The translations under genes were made by a program, and so were the position numbers. DNA of 64,000 nucleotides from Saxidomus purpurata (lineage: Eukaryota > Mollusca > Bivalvia > Venerida > Veneridae). The notes under the pieces are model-generated. The model saw only the letters and a program-made list of their open reading frames with translations. It was not told where the DNA came from and did not search any database. The stretch is taken from assembly GCA_022818135.1 (NCBI GenBank), contig JAFMSR010000016.1, positions 4,187,721-4,251,720 on the forward strand, given 5' to 3'. Positions 13,001 through 23,913 of the stretch are shown here, piece by piece; position 1 is the first letter of the stretch; each line of letters begins with the position of its first letter.

Positions 13001-16000
13001 ACGATTTATTTTGAATTGACTGCACAGGATACAGGTGTCTAAACGATTTATTTTGAATTGACTGCACAGGATATAGGTGTCTTAACGATTTATTTTTAAT
13101 TGACTGCATAGGATATAGGTGTCTAAAAGATTTATTTTTAATTGACTGCACAGGATATAGGTGTCTAAACGATTTATTTTGAATTGACTGCACAGGATAA
13201 AGGTGTTCAAACGATTTATCTTGAATTGACTGCACATGATACAGGTGTCTAAACGATTTATTTTGAATTGACTGTACAGGATACAGGTGTCTAAACGATT
13301 TATTTTGAATTGACTGCACAGGATATAGGTGTCTAAACGATTTATTTTAAATTGACTACACAGGATACAGGTGTCTAAGACTAATTATTTTGAATTTACT
13401 CTGCACAGGTTATACGTGCTTAAAACGATTTATTTTGAATTGACTGCAGATAATATAAGTGTCTAAAAAGATTTATTTTGAATTGATTGCACAGGATATA
13501 GGTGTCTAAACGATTAATTTTAAATTGACTACACAGGATACAGGTGTCTTAAACGATTTATTTTGATTTGACTGCAAAGAATATAGGTGTCTAAAAACGA
13601 TTTATTTTGAATTGACTGCACAGGATATAGGTGTCTAAAACGATTCATTTTGAGTTGACCGCACAGGATACATGTATCAAAAAGGATTCATTTTGAATTG
13701 ACTACACAGGATATATGTCTAAACGATTTATTTTGCATTGACGGCACAGAATAAAGGTGTCTAAACGATTTATTTTGAATTGATTGCACAGGATATAGGT
13801 GTCTAAAACGATTTATTTTGAATTGACTGCACAGGATACAGGTGTCTAAAACGATTTATTTTTAATTGTCTGCAGAGGATAAAGGTATCCAAACGATTTA
13901 TTTATAATTGACTGCACAGGATATAGATGTCTAAATGCTATATTTTGAATTGATGGCACAGGATATAGGTGTCTAATACGATTTATTTTGAATTGACTGC
14001 ACAGGATATAGGTCTCTTAACGATTTATTTTGAATTGACTGCACAGGATATATGTCTAAAACGATTTATTTTGAATTGACTGCACAGGATACAGGTGTCT
14101 AAACGATTTATCTTGAATTGACTGCACAGGATATAGGTGTCCAAACGATTTATTTTAAATTGACTGCACAGGATACAGGTGTCTAAAACGAATTATTTTG
14201 AATTTACTCTGCACAGGTTATACGTGCCTTAAACGATTTATTTTGAATTGACTGCAGAGGATATGAGTGTCTAAAAAGATTTATTTTGATTTGACTGCAC
14301 AGGATATAGGTGTCTAAACGATTTATTTTGAATTGATAGCAAAGGATATAGGTGTCTAAAACGATTCATTTTGATTTGACTGCACAGGATATAGGTGTCT
14401 AATTGCTTTATTTTGAATTGACTGCACAGGATATAGGTGTCTAAACGATTTATTTTGAATTGACTGCACATGATATAGGTGTCTAAACGATTTATTTTGA
14501 ATTGACAGCAAAGGATATAGGTGTCTAAACGATTCATTTTTAATTGACTGCACAGGATATATGTGTGAACGATTTATTTTGAATTGACTGAACAGGATAC
14601 AGGTGTCTAAAACGAATTATTTTGAATTTACTCTGCACAGGTTATACGTATCTAAAAAGATTTACTGCAGGGGATATAGGTGTCTTCAAAACAATTCATT
14701 TTGAATTGACTGCACAGGATACAGGTGTCTAAACGATTTATTTTTAATTGACTGCACAGTATACAGGTGTCTAATACGATTTATTTTGAATTGACTACAC
14801 AGGATACAGGTGTCTAAACGATTTATTTTGAATTGACTGCACAGGTTATAGGTGTCTACATGCTTTAATTTGAATTGACTGCACAGGATATAGGTGTCTA
14901 AAACGATTTATTTTGAATTGACTGCACAGGATACAGGTGTCTAAATTATTTATTTTGAATTGACTGCACATGATACAGGTGTCTAAATGATTTATTTTGA
15001 ATTGACTGCACAGGATACAGGTGTCTAAAACGATTTATTTTGAATTGACTGCACATGATACAGGTGTCTAAACGATTTATTTTGAATTGACTGCACAGGA
15101 TATAGGTGTCTAAACGATTTATTTTCAATTGACTGCACATGATACAGGTGTCTAAACGATTTATTTTGAATTGACTGCACCAGGATACAGGTGTCTAAAA
15201 CGATTTATTTTGAATTGACTGCACATGATACAGGTGTCTAAACGATTTATTTTGAATTGACTGCACAGAATACAGGTGTCTAAAACGATTTATTTTGAAT
15301 TGACTGCACATGATATAGGTGTCGAAACGATTTATCTGGAATTGACTGCACAAGATACAGGTGTCTAAACGATTTATTTTGAATTGACTGCACATGATAC
15401 AGGTGTCTAAAACGATTTATTTTGAATTGACTGCACAGGATATAGATGTCAAAACGATTCATTTGAATTGACTGCACAGGATATATGTCTAAAACGATAT
15501 ATTTTGAATTCAAACCATTTACATCACCATCACTTACCTTCCAGTACATATATTTTGAGGGTTGGGACTTTATCGTGCTTCTATAGCTAATTGTACCAGT
15601 ACTCTAGCTAAAATTGAATGACAGAAACTCAGACACAAAATATCATCGTATTTTATATCGTGGAACAACTTGATTTGACTAATCATACGCAATTATTATT
15701 GTACTAGTCGAAATAAATCAGTCCAATTACACAACACCTGTATTTTCTTATGATTTATTTATGTTTTTACTTCATGAAAGCTGTTGTTAAAAATAAATAT
15801 ACACAGCTCAATAAATTTTGCCTTCGTAACGAATGTGTGAAGTATTACCTACTTCACCATGCAGACTTACTTAGAGATATGAACTTATCAGCCTTGGAAG
15901 TATTATTTGCAGACCCTCCAGATGGACCCCCAGTTGTAACAGGCTTTACCGATGGTGGAGAGTTTCGAGTGGTAGAAAACACACAAGGACAATTGACTTG

Positions 16001-19000
16001 TTCTGTGTCTGGTGGAAACCCAGCACCAACCTTGACATGGGACTGTATCAACAGTGGTACACCACAAACGGCCAGCTCGGGCATAGTTACAAAAACACAT
16101 ACCTGGATAGCTCAGCGTGGTCAAGATAAAACCTGCACATGTCAAGCTTCACATTACAGCGGGAATACAGATGTATCTATTAGAATACATATTTTATGTA
16201 AGTGTCAATTTAATATATGAAATAAACTAGGCATTTTTCTTGTCCTCTAGCGACTTTCAGTTATAGAAGTTTCACTGCACTACAAAATATATGTTTTCTG
16301 TAACAATTTTCTTGAAATCACACATACACTTATACATGTATCTTGCTACTGCCTTGATTTCTTAGGACTTAGAAAGAAAAACTACAAACTAACATTATAA
16401 GCTAGCCAACGTAAAACTGAAATTGTGATAAGTTTAAAATACTTCTTGGTTTACAAATGTCTGAAATAATGGTCACTGACCCTGTACGAGGAGTTAATCA
16501 TATAAAGGCATTGATATTGAAGCGAGTAAGTAATCTTCTTAATTGTATTTGCATTTTCGCGACATCTGCTAGAGGGTAGTTCATGTCCGACATAGTTGTT
16601 TTTTAATGAAGCTGTATTATAGGTTATAAGATTTTGCATTTCATGAAAGAATTGTTTGAAACGTAGAGAAAAAACATCGTTTGATTTCCTTCCGTATATA
16701 ATATATTATATATAATTCATCATGATTATTTTCAGATCCACCAACGAAGCCAACATTCAGATTAAAATCTACTACAGTTTACGGAACAATAAAAATTATA
16801 AAGAATAATTCGCTGTCTGTACTGTGCGCAAGTTCAAGTAACCCGGCACCAACATACAAATGGACGTACCCAAACAAGACTACAAGTGACGGCCCACAAT
16901 TAAATGTCAGCAGCATACTTAGTAGTGGCAGATACACCTGTCATGTACAGAACACAATGAGTCCATCACTGGGTAAAAAAGTTATTGGCGAAAATTCTTC
17001 ATCAATTGATGTTCTAATGTTGTGTAAGTTATCTGCCTTTACTCGAAGTGTGTTGGTAGGTCCAAAAAATGCATCATTTATATCAAATTTTCGATCGGTA
17101 TTTATAAAACATTGTTATATGAATTAATATAAACGTACATATATTGCGGTCATATATTATACTATTGTCTTACTTGAATTATCTGAAAAGGTGTATATCT
17201 TTAATATTGCCCTTTTGTTAACCTATTATTACAACCGGACAAAAGACAAAAACTTATCAAGAAGAAATGAATATTAGCAGGATTGTGTTCTTGAATTAAA
17301 TGGCCGACGTGTTATTTCCAGATCCTCCTGTAATTGGAGAGTTGAAGAACGTAACCGTTGTTCAAGGTTCTCCGCTGACTGTTTCATGTCCTGTAACTGT
17401 TGGAGACCCACCAGAAACTACTTTTGAATGGAAAAGAAACGGTCAAGTATGGAAGAGAACTCGAGAGTTTACTATAGATGTAACATCCGCGACTGATGCC
17501 ATGTTCTATACGTGTACAGTTACCAATATCATGCAGCAGACGGCAGAACAACAACCTGTCTCTCAACCAGATACAAAATCATTGTATCTAGATGTTTTTT
17601 GTAAGTAATGGTAATGTTACTCTATCATCTCAGCGATAGCTGTAAAACATCTTTAAAAAAGGCTTGACTTAGAAACGTTAAATGATAAAAACATTTTTTT
17701 TATTTAAAAAGTGAAAAGTGTCGTCCTTAATTAATAGTTGAAAATGCTAAGCGAAAATGTATAAAGCTTATAGCAACTCTACATAATTTTAAGGAGTTAA
17801 GATTTATTATAGAACTTAAGATATTAGTCAAATCTACTTAGCTGAGTTTATTACTTGTCTCTTTTTATTCAATGAGTGATACAGTCAGAAGAAAACATTC
17901 TGGTCTGTCTTATTTCTTATCATGGTTAGTATAAAACTAAATACATTTGAGAACAACATTTATTTGAAGCTGAAGGTAAAACAAAAAGACGGTCACTTAA
18001 ATCTATGTCGTATTTTACCCCAAAAAATATAGTGGTTTCAGATGTAAAGGTAAGAAATATATGTTCGCTAATTCTTTTAACTGATTTTTATTGTTGTTCG
18101 TAGTCAGTGTTCTTGTTAATACAATTTCAGATGAAACAACTGTTACATCATTTTTTATCGAAGGACATCACGGTCAGTCAGATATAGTTGTAACCGAACA
18201 TGATACAGATTTGCAGTTCACATGCACTGTCGATAGTAACCCTGTTTCAACTGTTAAAATTACTTCCGGAGGCAATATATTGAAAGAAAAGTCAAACACA
18301 ATGTCTCTTTCTTTTACACGTAGTAATATAGCTTGCCTCCATAGTGGCGTCTATATATGTGAAGGGCACAACAACTATGGACACCCATCCAGCAAGAACC
18401 TCACATTGTTTGTCAAATGTAAGTACCTCGTAAATATTCTGACAAAACAATACAGATTAAAAAAAGAGAATAAAACAAATTGAAACATCAACTCACACAG
18501 AAAATAATACACAGACAAAACCCCCAATAAACTCCGCAGCTCTATAAGACAAGGCACGAGACAAAGCATAAGGTATACACGCAATTTTAATAATCTTTAG
18601 AACTTTAAAAATGTCATTCAATTGTCTGTGTAAAGGTAGTGATGTACAACATAAGCATAGAACAAACCCTATGCAAAAGACACGAAGCAAACAAACGATA
18701 GGTTGAGCTCAGTTTATCGCCAGAGAATTGACTGTTACCTGTTGGCAGTGACTAGCTTAATTATAATAATTGTTAAGAAAGAAGACAGAAAGTTATAGTT
18801 TAAGTGACAAATTATTTTGCTAGCTGCTATATTTGTCAGGTTCCCCTCGTCCACTCCATAAGACGGACCAGAACATCACCAGCTATTTACATGTTCCTGC
18901 GACACTAAGCTTTACTGTTCTAGCTTACCCCGAGCCGGGTCCAACAGGGTTTTCATGGCACAAGGAAAATGGTAATGAATGGACACCGATATTGAGCAAT

Positions 19001-20810
19001 GCAGATTTGCTTATCACATCATCGGCTATCAAATCTAATTTGACAATTCTGAATACATCCGAGGCAGACTTTGGTCGCTATCGACTAATAGTGACCAACT
19101 CCATGGGTAGTTATGCTCAGTACATGTTTCTTACTGAAAAGGGTAAGTGAAACAATTAGGAAAGATTAAAAAACGAGAGTAATAAACGAATATTGAAACA
19201 GCAAAATTAATGTTAAAATTCTTCAAATAGTAGTATAGTTTAATTGTTTAAATATGTCCTTACATTATCAACAAGCGAACTTGTAATTAAGATACTAGTA
19301 TTGTGTTTTGGTCCTTAGTAAAACGACAATAGCATACATGTAATAATTAATACTTACTTGTCAGCATGTAGCTTCGACTTGTAATTTAGAGATGCGTGTC
19401 TGTTTTCTTCAGGTTCATCGACTGCACCAGTATGCCAATGCGAAAAAGACCTTACTAGCATAATACTTGGTATTACTCTTGGAATCGCCTGCGCCGTCCT
19501 TGTAGCATATGCAGCAGTTATCACAATCTTGTTCAAAAGAAAGACAACAAACACAGGTAAATATTAATTTAAATGACAACTTCTTTGCAGCTGAATACTA
19601 AGAATGTCACGGAATATAAACCATTTGAAATATGTCACAGCTCTGGGCAGGTGTTACATGGTGGAAAGATACATATACAAAATGTAATCAGATATGAAAT
19701 GTTTTATAAAATTATGTTATAATGATATCAGGAAGTTTGTTTCATTAATAACTATACTCGTATGAGTTATGTTACAAATAAAAGTTTATAATTATACAGA
19801 AACTTTCGTTCTTCTTACTAAATGACAAAGCTGGGATTTTAAGTTGTTTTTCTTTTTCTGTGAACCTTTGATATATACTGTCATTATCTATACAGCCTCT
19901 AATTGCCAATATGTAATCTAACGCTTTAAAAGGTAGATCGATATTGCAATGATGTACATACGTCACTATATTTACTCATATATTTTCTACATAAACCAAA
20001 TCCCATGTTCGACACTTGTATGTAAAAGTAGGATAAATTAAAAAAATTATTACTGACAGCATGTTCTTAAGTTTCAGAGACACGATCAACAGTCAAATCA
20101 TCGCAACAAACGTAAGTAAAACATTTTCTTATGATTGCCATTTTGCATACGACTCATTAACAAGGCAGCAAAACGTAATCAGTTAAATGCAACAGGAAAC
20201 ACAGATGCTTACTTTATGATTTTATGAATTTTATACAAGCAATACTTAAATAAACATCCATATCTCACACATGTTCATAAACAATTCACAAATACAACAA
20301 AATTTGAATTTTACTGTAGGACAATTAAGCTACATGTATTTGTTTGCCCAAAAAGTGTTAATCAATAACATAGATAAATACATCCCGGCATTAATGGGGA
20401 ACGTTATTCGCCCGTCTAGGTATTATATCTTAGAGCTCATTTAGAACAAACACGGATATAACGTATGTATTGTTTTATTTATTTACGTAAAACGCATGTA
20501 CATCAAATCACCGTCGTTCTTATAGCTTTTCACTGGAAGCTTCGGTCAAAAAGGGAATAACTTTATTTCTGTCTTGGTGATGCATTGCAAATATATCAGT
20601 TACAACATCAGTGACTTTAATTGCAGAACATACGCCAATTTGAGCTTTAAATCAGATGTTGCTGAAAGTCAGGGTCAACCTGATGAACAGGGACGAAACA
20701 ACACCGATGCTGTAGATGTGGATGAAGATTCAACAAGACAGTATACAGATCTCATTCAATATTCTAATGACGTTCGCACAACATATGAAGCTCTTCACTC
20801 AGCAGAATGA
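10028..20810 (+). CDS. Ig receptor gene A: signal peptide, seven Ig domains, membrane segment, ITAM-like tail
   Basis: Eleven exons, 10028-10079, 10822-11178, 11577-11921, 15913-16197, 16736-17023, 17322-17600, 18131-18418, 18840-19142, 19413-19556, 20078-20111 and 20627-20810, add to 2,559 nt with no frame break (852 aa). All junctions are GT-AG. It predicts a type I surface receptor: signal peptide (1-18), Ig domains at about 18-136, 137-251, 252-346, 347-442, 443-535, 536-631 and 632-732, a membrane segment at about 746-770 followed by FKRK, and an 80-residue cytosolic tail. The tail has YTDL and YEAL (Tyr831, Tyr845) ten residues apart, YSND (Tyr837) between them, and YANL further up. In vertebrate receptors paired YxxL recruits SH2 kinases; that is an analogy here. 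Adhesion-type Ig proteins are the main alternative. It is one of four tandem paralogues. Confidence 0.85.
10463..10750 (+). pseudogene. Degenerate copy of the Ig1 exon in gene A
   Basis: The DNA matches the Ig1 exon (VVIKPVNATVSENDPVTLTC) but a TAG stop follows the first cysteine, a deletion removes part of the middle, the usual acceptor AG is missing and the 3' third is rearranged (AAAGAAAAGTGCAG duplicated from the W-Y region). It shows that Ig1 has been duplicated within the gene. Confidence 0.8.
10822..11178 (+). CDS. Gene A exon 2, Ig1 (four-cysteine variant)
   Basis: 357 nt, phase 1 to phase 1, between TTACTCACCAG and GTATAT. Core residues are TLTC, GWYLKK, SSC, YTCPTS, WTIKNVT and GDRYNC. 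The extra SSC and YTCP cysteines are not part of the usual Ig pair and recur in the Ig1 exons of the paralogues. Confidence 0.88.
11577..11921 (+). CDS. Gene A exon 3, Ig2
   Basis: 345 nt, symmetrical phase 1, donor GTAAGT. An I-set-like domain with FKCKT, VTWYKDSGTPGDSSDDVEI, STLRYSPTRNDNGWRIYC and TASN. It is the best conserved extracellular module across genes A to D. Confidence 0.9.
12075..15510 (+). repeat. 42-bp intronic minisatellite, about 70 units
   Basis: Consensus unit AATTGACTGCACAGGATATA then GGTGTCTAAACGATTTATTT then TG. It fills the intron between Ig2 and Ig3 of gene A from about 12572 to 15510, with a detached piece at 12075-12135. Many units are 43 bp (AAAACG for AAACG). Because 42 is a multiple of 3, the minus strand has long repetitive frames of the 14-residue unit HLYPVQSIQNKSFR; these are a by-product. 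Near 15000-15420 units with CACAGG and CACATG tend to alternate, suggesting two-unit amplification. Confidence 0.95.
12136..12560. repeat. Unique-looking block inserted inside the minisatellite
   Basis: About 420 bp of non-repetitive DNA separates the first minisatellite units from the main array. It has no recognisable gene; a 114-residue frame on the minus strand is probably chance. It may be a mobile-element remnant, but no termini were identified. Confidence 0.45.
15913..16197 (+). CDS. Gene A exon 4, Ig3
   Basis: 285 nt, phase 1 to 1, acceptor TTATTTGCAG, donor GTAAGT. Motifs PPDGPPVVTGF, LTCSVSGGNPAPTLTWDC and TCTCQASHYSG. The proline-rich entry and NPAPTLTW are typical of C2/I-set domains. 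Genes C and D lack it. Confidence 0.88.
16736..17023 (+). CDS. Gene A exon 5, Ig4
   Basis: 288 nt, phase 1 to 1, acceptor ATTATTTTCAG, donor GTAAGT. Encodes PPTKPTFRL, LSVLCASSSNPAPTYKWTYP and GRYTCHVQNTMSPSLG. It has no suitable ATG, so it is visible only from its splice sites and Ig motifs. No counterpart remains in B, C or D. Confidence 0.87.
17322..17600 (+). CDS. Gene A exon 6, Ig5
   Basis: 279 nt, phase 1 to 1. Motifs PPVIGELKNVTVVQGSPLTV, SCPV, TTFEWKRNG and MFYTCTVTN. Gene C has a close counterpart at 41365-41640 and gene B keeps only its second half. Confidence 0.88.
18131..18418 (+). CDS. Gene A exon 7, Ig6
   Basis: 288 nt, phase 1 to 1. Motifs LQFTCTVDSNPVSTVKI, NIACLHSGVYICEGHNNYG and SSKNLTLFVK. 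It lacks the usual core tryptophan after the first cysteine, as do its counterparts in C and D. This module is present, whole or in part, in all four paralogues. Confidence 0.88.
18840..19142 (+). CDS. Gene A exon 8, Ig7 without the Ig cysteines
   Basis: 303 nt, phase 1 to 1, acceptor TTTGTCAG, donor GTAAGT. The fold signature is present (TLSFTVLAYPEPGPTGFSWH, SNLTILNTSEADFGRYRLIV) but neither canonical cysteine is there: Phe occupies the first site and Leu the second. Found only in gene A. Confidence 0.82.
19413..19556 (+). CDS. Gene A exon 9, transmembrane segment
   Basis: 144 nt, phase 1 to 1. A short juxtamembrane piece (PVCQCEKDL) leads into IILGITLGIACAVLVAYAAV and ITILFKRK, a membrane helix with a basic stop-transfer sequence. 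Similar exons are at 43365-43505 and 50576-50719. Confidence 0.88.
20078..20111 (+). CDS. Gene A exon 10, 34-nt cytoplasmic exon
   Basis: A tiny exon from AGTTTCAG to GTAAGT that changes phase from 1 to 2 and encodes ETRSTVKSSQQ. Its 34-nt length and phase are kept in genes C and D, which supports this reading. Confidence 0.8.
20627..20810 (+). CDS. Gene A exon 11, tyrosine-motif tail
   Basis: Acceptor TTTAATTGCAG. Encodes TYANLSFK, an acidic stretch and YTDLIQYSNDVRTTYEAL followed by HSAE and TGA. YTDL and YEAL are ten residues apart, inside the 6-12 range of ITAM-like pairs; TTYEAL also resembles a TxYxxL switch motif and YSN fits a YxN site. These labels come from vertebrate signalling. 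Confidence 0.85.
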
Positions 20811-22038
20811 AATTGCTTTTTACATTCACAACCGAAAAAACGACAAATAGACCGCAACTGTGTTTTGTGTTGGTGATGTGTTAAGTGCACAACACATATT
20901 TCGATATCTCGTGTACATGTTTACTTCTGCTTTGCCAGAAATAAGTGTTTCTCCGTTTAAAACAGAGACATGTTTAGGAATAATGTTTTAGAATGAAACT
21001 TCTTATATATTGTGTCTTCTTCTTAACTCATCAGTACACGAAAGACCAGTTTCTTATCCAATGGTCTAAGAACAGTATAATGAAACATCTACCAAGAACA
21101 CGAGAAAATATTTAATCTTTTTAAAACTTCAGATGAAGAACGTGTGTTTAGTTTATGTTTGGTTATCTTCCGCAGGTCACAGTAGTGCTGGCTAAAAAGT
21201 AAATAAGGGAGCAGATACTATCATGGGTGTATTCTAGATTCTTTCTTAGGTTAAGATCCCGACATCATTACCACTCCTCACCATAAATGAGTACCAACAA
21301 AAACCATCTTATTCTGTAAATAGAAGATTCACACACAAAGACACTAAACAGAAAACTATTGACAAGATGTTGTCTTTGAGCATACAGCCTGTACTACTAG
21401 ATCTAGACAGGAAAAGGTTAACATCATTCAAAACTAAAGGAAATTCAGAAATGTAAAAAAACATTTCTCGAAGAAGCTGAATCATTCACTTGTTCTCTTT
21501 ATCTGTCCTCATTTTACAATTTATTTTACTCGAAAGGGAAATGACTATGAACAAACTTTAAGTGGTTTAAAAAGATTTTAACACAATACATATGTTTCAA
21601 ATTTTCACGGCATTGTTTTGACCTAAATTTCCCTTATGGTAAAAGAATTCCGATCTACATAAATATCTTCATAGCTGCATTTACGTTTTGTAGCTGTTTA
21701 TTCTACTATTTCCATATGATACATTACAATAATGTAATTTCTTTAGCCTTCGGAAAGAAGATGAACTTGAATTACTATTACTGCGCGCACTATTTTTACA
21801 GTAAAATAGTTCGTCTTAATTTCTGTGCAACTCAGTAATATTAACTATATTGTTTACATGTTAAACGTTTATTGATGTTCGGCACTGATATGAACTTCCT
21901 TCTTCAGTATTTAATGAGTGAAAATTGACCAACAGGAAATGCACCACTCATATATCGCAAGTCAGAACTAATTTTACGACAGTCTTAGTCAAGTAGTATA
22001 CAGTGTTTTGAAATTTACTTCATTTGAAATTTGCCGGC
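20811..22038. other. 3' flank of gene A, duplicated behind B and C
   Basis: No gene is seen. The stretch after the stop matches 33172-33358 and then 34240-34690 (GTCTTCTTAACTCATCAGTA, ATTCTAGATTCTTTCTTA). The part after 21440 (GAAGAAGCTGAATCATTCAC) recurs near 36930 and, more weakly, near 46190. The duplicated unit therefore includes the 3' untranslated and intergenic DNA. Confidence 0.7.
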
Positions 22039-22090
22039 ATGGATTTGTATCGTTCTATCTGCGTGTTCGTAATCCTTATGATGTTTCAAG
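22039..22090 (+). pseudogene. Orphan signal-peptide exon
   Basis: ATG at 22039 encodes MDLYRSICVFVILMMFQG and ends in phase 1 at a GTGATA donor, exactly 52 nt. It is nearly the same as gene C exon 1, and its flanks match too, but no usable Ig exon follows before a second signal exon at 26471. It is either a relic of a lost receptor gene or an alternative first exon of gene B. Confidence 0.7.
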
Positions 22091-22197
22091 GTGATAATTT
22101 ACAGTAAATTTTATTATCATTACATTTGAAGTATGATCTTTCTATAAAAAAACTTGTATGTCTGTGGATGTTGTCCTTACTTTTTTCATTAAAGGCA

Positions 22198-22325
22198 TAT
22201 AGTGAACTCCGCATATAACGAACTCCCTGGAACGACATAAATGTGTTCCTTACATCCGGAGTATGTTATATCCATATAGAATATTCATATTTAATGACGA
22301 AGGAATAAATCGGGCTGAATATTAG
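22198..22325. mobile_element. CTCCGTATATAACGA-family element, copy 2
   Basis: Contains GAACTCCGCATATAACGAAC, CCGGAGTATGTTATATCC and ATAAATCGGGCT. The copy at 37387-37510 sits at the same distance behind a signal exon, so the insertion predates that duplication. Confidence 0.6.
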
Positions 22326-22617
22326 AACAGAGTTGCGATCAATGCGACCAACTTACATACTACACATAGCAACGACCCTATAAAGGAGGGGGGGGGGGGG
22401 GTAATAATAATTGCAACATTTGTAACTTTGAATGGCATTTAAGCTTGTGACATGCAGTGAAAAGAGTTGCCTTTAAAAGCAAGACATCAAGCGGCTGAAC
22501 AGTGTGACTCGCATACGGTGATATGACAAACATGTGCCCATCTTCCTCACAGGTCATATCCATAGCAACAGTAATATGGGCGCTTATCGTCAATAAACCA
22601 GGGCTAGCTGCATTATA

Positions 22618-22810
22618 AGTTTAGTTTATACTTATTTATTTTAGCTGGATCGTGAACAAAGCTTGAACTTATCGAATCACTCTCGAGTCCGCTTCCTATA
22701 TAAAAAATAGTACTAGTGTCATATGAGGTGGTACAGTCGTGACCCCGGTGGGCATCGAACCCGCAACCTCCGGTATGAGCGGCAGACACCTTAACCTCTA
22801 CACCACCGCT
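22618..22810 (-). mobile_element. tRNA-derived SINE, copy 1
   Basis: On the minus strand it begins AGCGGTGGTGTAGAGGTTAA (A-box-like) with GCGGGTTCGATGCCC (B-box) about 40 nt later, followed by a non-tRNA body with GGAAGCGGACTCGAGAGTGA and a TATAAACTAA tail. The copy at 39361-39566 is in the other orientation. A functional tRNA is excluded because no cloverleaf with acceptor stem is seen. Confidence 0.8.
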
Positions 22811-23913
22811 ATTATAGTTTTTTCAAAATCTTTGAGTATTGCTGCTGAAGACGAAACAGGTCTTGTTATTTTAAACTCATTAAAAATCTCGTAAAAGACT
22901 CCTTTTACATAGATTAACTATAAGAGAATACTCCTTTCACGAATAAGTCTGTCAGCTCAATAATCGCGAAATTTCCTTCACAAGAAAAGTATTAAATTTA
23001 CAGTAGATACTGTACCCTTTAGTTAGTTTCCTTGTGAGTCGCTTTCCCTTGTGATGTGATTAAAGTCCCAGTAGCACAATGACAAGTAGCTTTTATTTTA
23101 CCAAGAAAGATGTCTTACAGACAGAAATGACCTTTATTTGTACCAAAAACATTCCTAACTTTGCTTTTTAAATCCATAAGTACATGTTAGAAATATTGCG
23201 CAGAATTTTGTCAATGATACTGCAAAAAACAGGAAGGCTTTCTGGTTACTCTTTTTCGTTCAGAAACAACTTGAATACAAAAGAAAGGCATATGTCAACA
23301 TTGTTTTAGAGTGAATAGAACATGGTTCTATCATTATCGTAGCAGTAAATTCAAAGTGATACTAGGACTTTAACAGTGTTTAATGTCCAAAGTAAGAAAC
23401 CCAGCAAGACAGGAGTCTGTGTATGGCTTCTTTGAGCAGATTTTGGTTCAGAATCTATTCTGGCTGTGTATGTAAAAGAATCTCCAGCTCTTCTGAAATT
23501 GCTTCTTGGACGAAATCGACACTCATGAGATAAGTAATATTAGCAAACATATATTTAAGACACAGTTTCTTCACACAACAGTCAAACTTTCTTAGAAAAA
23601 GAAATGGTATTCAGGTTTAATGTTCTTATGACATTTTTCTATTTCACTTTCTAAAACATAGTGCAATAAGCGACGCACGGCGTCCTATTGCATTCCGTGT
23701 TTGTAAGTTACAACAAAAAATGCTACCGTTGAAAATAGTTCGGAGAATTTTTCAAAGACAATGCCGTGTAAATAACAATTTTTTTATTGTGATTTAAAGT
23801 ATATTAAGGCACGGTTAGTCGTTCAAATGCGTGTAATTTATAAATACGCATTGTAACTCCCAAGAGTAATTTAATATACGTTGCTTCACAATAAAGGATT
23901 TATCATTTCTTAA

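Noticed and set aside
12912..15549. Long minus-strand frames repeating HLYPVQSIQNKSFR
   Set aside because: They arise because the 42-bp minisatellite unit is a multiple of three; stops and 43-bp units break them and they lie in an intron.
22736..22810. Possible tRNA gene on the minus strand
   Set aside because: A- and B-box-like elements are present, but there is no acceptor stem and the sequence continues into a SINE body shared with 39361-39566.
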